19,111 bases of DNA from CAYIBD01 sp964361655 (GTDB taxonomy: Bacteria > Patescibacteriota > Minisyncoccia > Sungbacterales > SURF-37), in the NCBI GenBank assembly GCA_964361655.1, contig CAYIBD010000013.1, positions 1-19,111 on the forward strand, given 5' to 3'. Position numbers and translations under genes: made by a program. The notes under the pieces were generated by a model. It searched no databases. It was not told the origin of the DNA and saw nothing but the letters and a program-made list of their open reading frames with translations. Of this stretch, positions 14,437 through 19,111 are shown one piece after another. Position 1 is the first letter of the stretch, and the number at the start of each line of letters is the position of its first letter.

Positions 14437-15815
14437 TCGAGCGGCCGCACTATGCGTTCTATGAATCGAGCCACCCGGAGATAGCTCTTTCCATCACGGA
14501 AGGGAAGGTAGGTATCGAGGAGATGCGCTCGTTCGGCGCGATCAAGAGCCGGATTGGCAAGGTAGCGATTGACCATTAGCGCAAGCTCGCCGGGGCTGGA
14601 GGCGATCTTGACGCCGCCGGTTCTAACGAGCCCGCGGTTATACTCGTACTCGTAGACGATGCGGCGGTAGGGGGGAAAGGCAATGTTGAGAACCGGCCTG
14701 TCGAAAATACAGGCCTCCATGATCACGGTCGAGGCGAAGTTGAGCACGACATCGGCATACTGCAGGGTCGCGGTGAGATTCAGGAAATCCTTCTCCCCCA
14801 TCTCGATCTTCTGGCCGCCCGCGGCATCGGATCGGGTCTGGCGCCCAGCCCGCTCAATCGCCAGCCCCGCCTCACCGGCAAATTCCCGGTAGAGGGCATG
14901 GGGATCGTTGGGGTGCAACCGTACCAAGATATTGGGGCTGCCGCGGATCGCACCCTCGCGTCTCAGACGAAGGAGTTCGCGGAGGAACTCCAGACGCGGA
15001 GGGTAGTTCGCCGGTGTGGGTCCGGCAAAGACAACGGTCTTCCGGCTGGGATCGAGCCCCTTGGAACGGAGAAAGGCCTCCCGGCTCAAGAGCTCTTGGC
15101 TGTCGCGATCCAAAAAGTAATGGTCAAACCGAAGCGGCCCGACGACGGCAAGCTCCCGATCGCTGAATCCATGCAATTCCCTGGCTTCTTGCGCCATCGG
15201 TTCATTCCATACGGCCAGGTAATCGGTGCGGCGCAGCAGTTTGCCGTTGGAGGTCAGGTTGTCGTAGTTGATATTGACCGCCGCGGTTGGGATGCCGAGG
15301 CGCTTGGCAAAGACGATGAGTTCGGCCTCAAACGGGGTGAAGCCCGGTGTCGCGGTGAGGAGGAGTGCTGGCCGGGAGCGGCGGACGAGCCCCAGGAATG
15401 CCGATGAGGGCCGGGCCAGGCGCACCTCCCAGCGGGTGAGACGATCGACAGAAAAGAGCTTCTTCGGGAAGAGTATCCGGGCGCGCATCAAGAGCTTCCG
15501 CGGCCACCAGTGGGGGCGCTCGTAGAAGTACCGCATGTAGGTGAGGTGGTCGAGGTCTCGCGTCAGTGGTACCCGCAGATACTTGTCAGAGATGACCCAG
15601 AGCTTGGGGTGGGCGAGGTCGAGCTTCTCGTAGCTGACGTTCGGGTGCTCGAGATAGCCATCGCGCTCGGCAATGGCGCGATCAATCAGGGGGGTGAGCA
15701 CGACGAGGCGATAGTGGGGGGCGAGTGCCCGGATGAGGTGCCCCCGTAAGACATCGGAGTAGTGGCTGTACTGCGCAAGCCCGAGGAAGACGGTCGGCTG
15801 TGATTCCCCACTCAT
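14433..15815 (-). CDS. GT-B-like transferase, paralogue C of three
   Basis: This 460-residue third family member has the most divergent N-terminus (MSGESQPTVFLGLAQYSHYSD instead of MKTIFIT). Shared blocks are NINYDNLTSNG (181-191), VVGPLRFDHYF (224-234), VVFAGPTPANYPP (261-273), ILVRLHPND (296-304), FASTVIMEACIFDRPV (360-375), TGGVKIASSPGELA (399-412) and the PFRDGKSYLRVARFIERI tail (438-455). RLHPND is a block also found in CDP-glycerol transferase-like proteins. ATG at 15815 lies 10 bp after the upstream stop. The frame stays open to 16046, but those extra 77 codons are Ser/Thr/Pro-rich and overlap the methyltransferase gene, so they were rejected. It ends in an ATGA overlap with paralogue B, consistent with tandem duplication. 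Function is inferred as in the other two. Confidence 0.82.
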   Translation of the reverse strand: MSGESQPTVFLGLAQYSHYSDVLRGHLIRALAPHYRLVVLTPLIDRAIAERDGYLEHPNVSYEKLDLAHPKLWVISDKYLRVPLTRDLDHLTYMRYFYERPHWWPRKLLMRARILFPKKLFSVDRLTRWEVRLARPSSAFLGLVRRSRPALLLTATPGFTPFEAELIVFAKRLGIPTAAVNINYDNLTSNGKLLRRTDYLAVWNEPMAQEARELHGFSDRELAVVGPLRFDHYFLDRDSQELLSREAFLRSKGLDPSRKTVVFAGPTPANYPPRLEFLRELLRLRREGAIRGSPNILVRLHPNDPHALYREFAGEAGLAIERAGRQTRSDAAGGQKIEMGEKDFLNLTATLQYADVVLNFASTVIMEACIFDRPVLNIAFPPYRRIVYEYEYNRGLVRTGGVKIASSPGELALMVNRYLANPALDRAERAHLLDTYLPFRDGKSYLRVARFIERIVRPLE

Positions 15816-15825
15816 GGGAGACAAA

Positions 15826-17013
15826 TCAATACAGGATGCGGATGTTGCCGTCAAACTGGAATTCGAGCGGTGAGGCCTCGGGCGAGGTGAAGCGTCTCTT
15901 GCCTCGGCCGATGACCACCCCGAAGGTACCGAGGGGCCGCTGCCGGATGTTGAGCTCGAACCAGCGATGGAGGGCGGCGATGGTCCCGTTGCGGTAGAAC
16001 TGCCGCTCGCGATTGATGGCGTGGTAGAGCGAACCCCACAGGCCACGCTCTCGACGGCTCGGCCGCCGCGAAAGCTTCAGGGCGCCGGCGAACTTCTCTA
16101 CCGCGCGGGCCACGTAGTCCACGGCTTCGCGGCGGTAGCGCTCGAGGGGGAAGGCGGCTTTCTTTGCGACAATGTTCAGCTCGCGGTGGGTGGAAAGCGA
16201 ATCGTCGGTGATCTCATAGCCGTAGCGATTCAGAAGCTTCTCAAAGGCAAACGGGTTCAGGAGATGCTGGTGGCCGAGGAAAAAGAGCGTTACGCTCGTC
16301 GGCTCCCTCGTGAAGTTCGGCAGTATGCTGATGAGATAGTCACCGTCGCTCTGGAGGGCAGTGGTGAGGGAGAGAATTTCCTTCAGATCGTAGGTATGTT
16401 CGAGGACGTGGTGGGAGTAAAAAAGCCCAATGGGCATACGATCGCGGAGCCGCGCCTGGACAACCGGGTCTTCAAAGGCGCCGTGCAGCACCTCAAGGCC
16501 GTAGGCCTCACGAGCCACGCGGGCGCGATGGCGCGAGGCCTCCATGCCGATGGCCGTGACAAAACCGGCGTCAGCCAGGACCTTCAACGTCGAGCCGTAC
16601 CCCGTGCCGATTTCGCATACCGGTTTTTGCCTGTCGGCGGTGGTCGTCTTCAAAAGGGCTAACGCGATCTCGCCTTTGCGTTCGTCCTTCCACGTGAAGC
16701 CCTGCTGCCGCCGCTGGACCGCCTCGCCGATATCAACGCGATCCGGGTTGTCCCAGATTTCTGAATTGTAGTGGATGAGCCATTCCTTCGGGACCCGGTC
16801 AATGTAGCCGATGTAGCCGCAGCTGGGACAACAGCCGATCCGCATCTGCTGCGCTCCGTTGCGGCCCACCAGAGTGGCGACGGTCTGGAGCTCGGTGTCG
16901 TCACATGGACAGGACGGAACGTAGCGCATCGGGAGCGACGGCGGGAGTTCGCCGAGAACGTAATCCTCGGAGAGGTAGGCCTTGATGGCGACGCATCCGC
17001 TGGGGAGAGCCAT
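15826..17013 (-). CDS. SAM-dependent methyltransferase with N-terminal Cys motif
   Basis: The 395-residue product starts at ATG 17013, supported by AGGAG (17022-17026) eight bases upstream, the clearest ribosome-binding site in the long operon. An N-terminal cysteine cluster (C35, C37, C61, C62, C65 in PSCPCDD and GCCPSCGY) looks zinc-binding, as in sugar C-methyltransferases of the Methyltransf_13/14 arrangement. The methyltransferase core follows: VCEIGTGYGSTL (132-143), AIGMEAS (154-160), then FYSHHVLEHTYDLKEIL, a classic post-motif block, and an HQHLLNPFAFEKLLNRYGYE segment. A C-terminal domain of about 140 residues is not recognised. The frame is open upstream to 17118, but that would overlap the SDR gene. 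C- or O-methylation of a nucleotide sugar or glycan is inferred. Confidence 0.87.
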   Translation of the reverse strand: MALPSGCVAIKAYLSEDYVLGELPPSLPMRYVPSCPCDDTELQTVATLVGRNGAQQMRIGCCPSCGYIGYIDRVPKEWLIHYNSEIWDNPDRVDIGEAVQRRQQGFTWKDERKGEIALALLKTTTADRQKPVCEIGTGYGSTLKVLADAGFVTAIGMEASRHRARVAREAYGLEVLHGAFEDPVVQARLRDRMPIGLFYSHHVLEHTYDLKEILSLTTALQSDGDYLISILPNFTREPTSVTLFFLGHQHLLNPFAFEKLLNRYGYEITDDSLSTHRELNIVAKKAAFPLERYRREAVDYVARAVEKFAGALKLSRRPSRRERGLWGSLYHAINRERQFYRNGTIAALHRWFELNIRQRPLGTFGVVIGRGKRRFTSPEASPLEFQFDGNIRILY

Positions 17014-17021
17014 GGAAAGAA

Positions 17022-17026
17022 CTCCT
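17022..17026 (-). promoter_or_regulatory. ribosome-binding site fixing the 17013 start
   Basis: AGGAG reads on the minus strand, eight bases before the ATG at 17013-17011 and inside the 17-bp gap after the SDR stop. It decides between this start and upstream in-frame codons. It is notable because most other genes in the operon lack a visible site and rely on overlapping stop/start codons. Confidence 0.8.
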
Positions 17027-17030
17027 GACG

Positions 17031-18065
17031 TTAGGCCGGGCGGGATGCCGGGGACGGAATATGGTGGCCGTACTGCTTGACGACTGAATGGTAGAGCCCG
17101 AGGTTCAGGCGGTACCACCCAATGGTCTTGGTCAGGCCCTCAGCCAGGGAGTGCCTGGGGCTCCAACCGAGGACAGAACGGGCCGCAGCCGGGGAGAGGT
17201 GTTCGTGCTCTTTTCGCGTCGTCTCGGCAGTGCCGAGGACGTGGGGCTGCGCTCCCGACCCGGAGACGGTTATGATCGTTCGCACCAGCTCCAGGACCGA
17301 GACGGGGGGCTCGGCCGTGATGTTGAAGGCCTGGCCGCTCACCCGGGGATCCGAGGCCATCTCGGCCAGGCGCAAGTAGCCCTCAACAGTGTCCTCGACG
17401 TAGAGGTAGGACTTGCTCGGCGTGCCATCGGACTTGATGAGCGGCGGCTCGCCAGCGAGGAGGGCAAGGATTGACGCGGGCACAATGTGGGTGGCATGGG
17501 GGTCGGCTCCGCCGAAGGTGTTGGTCTGACGGCAGGCCACGGCATGCAGATTCAGGGTCTTGGCGTAGGAACGGGTCAGGATATCGCAACAGGCCTTGGA
17601 GGCGGCGTAGGGATGCTCACCATTTAGCGCCGCGTCCTCGCTAAAGGGATAGCGCGCCTGGGGGCCGTAGACCGTGTTGGAGGACGAGACGATGATCCGC
17701 TCTACCCCCGCGGCTTTGGCGGCTTCGAGCACCGACCAGGTGCCGCGGACATTGATCTCAAAGGTCTTGGCCGGCGAGGCAAGACCGGTCTCGATCATGG
17801 ACTGGCCAGCCAGGTGGAAGCAGACCCCGATCTTGTGTTCTCGGAAGGCCGCGGCCAGGGCCGACGTGTCCAGGATATCACCGCGGATGAGGGTTACCCG
17901 CTCGGCGAGGCCGGGGTGGAGACCAAGGGCATGGGCGAGGTCCAGGTCATACCCCACCACCCGGGCCCCGAGAGCCAGCAGGCGCTCGGCGAGCCAACAG
18001 CCAATGAAGCCGGTAAGCCCGGTGACGAGCACGCTCTGGTTTGTCCAGAAATTTCTCTCGCTCAT
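17031..18065 (-). CDS. extended-SDR nucleotide-sugar epimerase/dehydratase-like enzyme
   Basis: The 344-residue NAD(P)-dependent extended short-chain dehydrogenase opens with FWTNQSVLVTGLTGFIGCWL (6-25), which resembles CDP-glucose 4,6-dehydratase (RfbG-like) openings and contains the Rossmann motif TGLTGFIG (15-22). The catalytic Tyr and Lys are in YAASK (Y153, K157). The block before them is SSSNTVYG (127-134). Dehydratases of this family carry acidic or Lys residues there (TDE or SDK), whereas GalE-type epimerases have SSSATVYG. The active site therefore looks more like an epimerase or reductase than a 4,6-dehydratase. The C-terminal half has YLYVEDTVEGYLRL and a GWSPRHSLAEGL segment typical of the family. 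The start overlaps the upstream NeuB stop as ATGA (18062-18065). It probably supplies a modified nucleotide sugar for the same glycan; the substrate is unknown. Confidence 0.85.
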   Translation of the reverse strand: MSERNFWTNQSVLVTGLTGFIGCWLAERLLALGARVVGYDLDLAHALGLHPGLAERVTLIRGDILDTSALAAAFREHKIGVCFHLAGQSMIETGLASPAKTFEINVRGTWSVLEAAKAAGVERIIVSSSNTVYGPQARYPFSEDAALNGEHPYAASKACCDILTRSYAKTLNLHAVACRQTNTFGGADPHATHIVPASILALLAGEPPLIKSDGTPSKSYLYVEDTVEGYLRLAEMASDPRVSGQAFNITAEPPVSVLELVRTIITVSGSGAQPHVLGTAETTRKEHEHLSPAAARSVLGWSPRHSLAEGLTKTIGWYRLNLGLYHSVVKQYGHHIPSPASRPA

Positions 18066-19111
18066 ACGGCTTGGCCTTGACGCGGCCAGTTGATGGCCTC
18101 GGCAGGCACGACAACATCCTCATCCAGGGCCACCGGCGCGACACGGCCGACGAGCGCCGGAATGAACCGCGGCGGAAGACCGCTCCCGGGGCTTTTCACG
18201 CCGAGCATACCAGCGCTGATTGCCACGCCCGCGGGGATGGGCTCTCGGGTCACGATGCTCTTGGCCAGCTTTACCCGCAGGGACTCTTCGGATGCCAGGA
18301 TGCGCTTCACGCCGTCACCCATTGCGGCCTCGGCGTTCCGGATGTACCGGACCACCCGCCGAAGCCCCTCGGGTTCGAGCGAGGCGGCGTGATCCGAACC
18401 CCGCATGGTGCGATCGAGCGTGATGTGCTTCTCAACCGCACAGGCCCCCATGGCTACCGCCGCTACGGGGATGGCCACGCCGCGGTCGTGCCCGGAGTAG
18501 CCGACCGGCACATCAAAGCGTTCCCGAAGCTCGTTCATCACCCGGAGATTCACATCCCAGTTCTCGCAGGGGTAGGTCGAGACGCAGTGCATGAGTATGA
18601 GCTCATCATTCGAGCGCCGGATGGTCTTAACCGCCTCCGCTACCTCTTCCATGGTGCTCATGCCGGTGGAGACGACCATCGGCTTCCCCTTCTTGGCCAC
18701 GTATTCGAGCAGGGGGAGGTTAATGAGATCAGCCGACGGGATCTTAAAGGCCGGCGCGCCAAGGGCCGCCATGAAGTCGGCGCTGGCTGGATCCCAGACG
18801 CTCGCAAAGAAGTGGATCCCCTTGTGGGCGGCGTAGGCAGCCAGCCGGCGATAGTCATCGCCTGAAAGCTCTAGCTTTTCGCGGTGCTCCCCGTAGGTCG
18901 GGGCATAGGCATGTTCGCTCTCGTACGGGCGCTCGTAGGCCTGCCGCGTCAGAATGTCCCGCGGGGTGCGCTTCTGGAACTTCACCGCATTGGCTCCGGC
19001 CTCAACCGCAACGTCAATCAGCTTCCGGGCAATTTCTGGATCGCCGTTATGGTTGATGCCGGCCTCGGCAACGATGTAGGCCGGTCGTCCCGGCCCGATT
19101 TCCCGATCGAG
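18062..19111 (-). CDS. neuB: NeuB-family nonulosonic acid synthase (5' end beyond window)
   Basis: The visible part is 349 residues, open at the right edge; the first codon seen is CTC at 19111, so the start codon lies outside. It contains the canonical AYIVAEAGINHNGD (11-24), AVKFQK (42-47), FKIPSAD (122-128), VVSTGMSTMEE (146-156), HCVSTYPC (175-182), GYSGHD (204-209), EKHITLDR (227-234), GSDH (238-241) and a C-terminal SAF-like domain (about 278-345, KSIVTREPIPAG onward). This is the standard PEP-condensing synthase for N-acetylneuraminic, legionaminic or pseudaminic acid. Which sugar it makes is not decided by these motifs. It differs clearly from the NeuB-type protein at 2862-4001, so the locus has two non-redundant-looking synthases. 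It is the first visible gene of the minus-strand operon and overlaps the SDR gene by four bases. Confidence 0.93.
   Translation of the reverse strand, partial: LDREIGPGRPAYIVAEAGINHNGDPEIARKLIDVAVEAGANAVKFQKRTPRDILTRQAYERPYESEHAYAPTYGEHREKLELSGDDYRRLAAYAAHKGIHFFASVWDPASADFMAALGAPAFKIPSADLINLPLLEYVAKKGKPMVVSTGMSTMEEVAEAVKTIRRSNDELILMHCVSTYPCENWDVNLRVMNELRERFDVPVGYSGHDRGVAIPVAAVAMGACAVEKHITLDRTMRGSDHAASLEPEGLRRVVRYIRNAEAAMGDGVKRILASEESLRVKLAKSIVTREPIPAGVAISAGMLGVKSPGSGLPPRFIPALVGRVAPVALDEDVVVPAEAINWPRQGQAV

Noticed and set aside
15816..16046. 5' extension of GT-B paralogue C to 16046
   Set aside because: The extra 77 codons are Ser/Thr/Pro-rich, absent from the paralogues, and lie wholly over the end of the methyltransferase gene.
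17014..17118. 5' extension of the Cys-motif methyltransferase to 17118
   Set aside because: It overlaps the SDR gene, while a good AGGAG site directs initiation at 17013.

Overview
This is a GC-rich bacterial window (roughly 55-60% G+C by eye). It holds part of a surface-glycan biosynthesis locus centred on nonulosonic (sialic acid-like) sugars. TGA is used as a stop codon, genes are densely packed, and start codons include GTG. The organism cannot be fixed from the sequence alone. The NeuB subtype at 2862-4001 (with AEIGKN where most relatives have NHNG) and the degenerate heptameric intergenic repeat both recall uncultivated Patescibacteria/CPR-type genomes, but this is recollection, not a search. 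Use of TGA as a stop argues against the code-25 lineages (Gracilibacteria, Absconditabacteria).

Layout. Bases 1-222 are a leader with a good sigma70-like promoter, followed by a plus-strand GT-B-like gene (223-1296) with its own intrinsic terminator (1334-1367). A 44-bp near-perfect palindrome (1381-1424) lies between this gene and the convergent neuC-type epimerase (minus, 1455-2684). A heptad-periodic, partly inverted intergenic element (2689-2863) separates neuC from a divergent NeuB-family synthase (minus, about 2862-4001). A lone plus-strand FkbM-like methyltransferase (4144-5109) starts head-to-head with that synthase and ends in a 4-bp tail-to-tail overlap with the next operon.

From 19111 down to 5106 there is one compact minus-strand operon of 12 genes. 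Most junctions are 4-bp ATGA overlaps or gaps under 30 bp. In transcription order it encodes: a second NeuB synthase (cut by the window edge), an extended-SDR sugar-nucleotide enzyme, a cysteine-motif methyltransferase, two related GT-B enzymes, a NodB-type deacetylase, two methyltransferases, a third methyltransferase, a third GT-B paralogue, a fourth methyltransferase, a 2-hydroxyacid dehydrogenase and a GT4 glycosyltransferase.

Reading the genes together: NeuC and the two NeuB enzymes would make one or two nonulosonic acids. The SDR and dehydrogenase would supply or tailor another sugar. Four or five transferases would assemble the glycan, and five methyltransferases plus a deacetylase would decorate it. 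No CMP-sugar synthetase, flippase, polymerase, ABC exporter or other membrane protein is visible, so activation and export must be encoded elsewhere. No tRNA, rRNA, transposase, CRISPR array or plasmid gene was found. The best candidates for something undescribed are the three-member GT-B paralogue family, the long palindrome and the heptad element.
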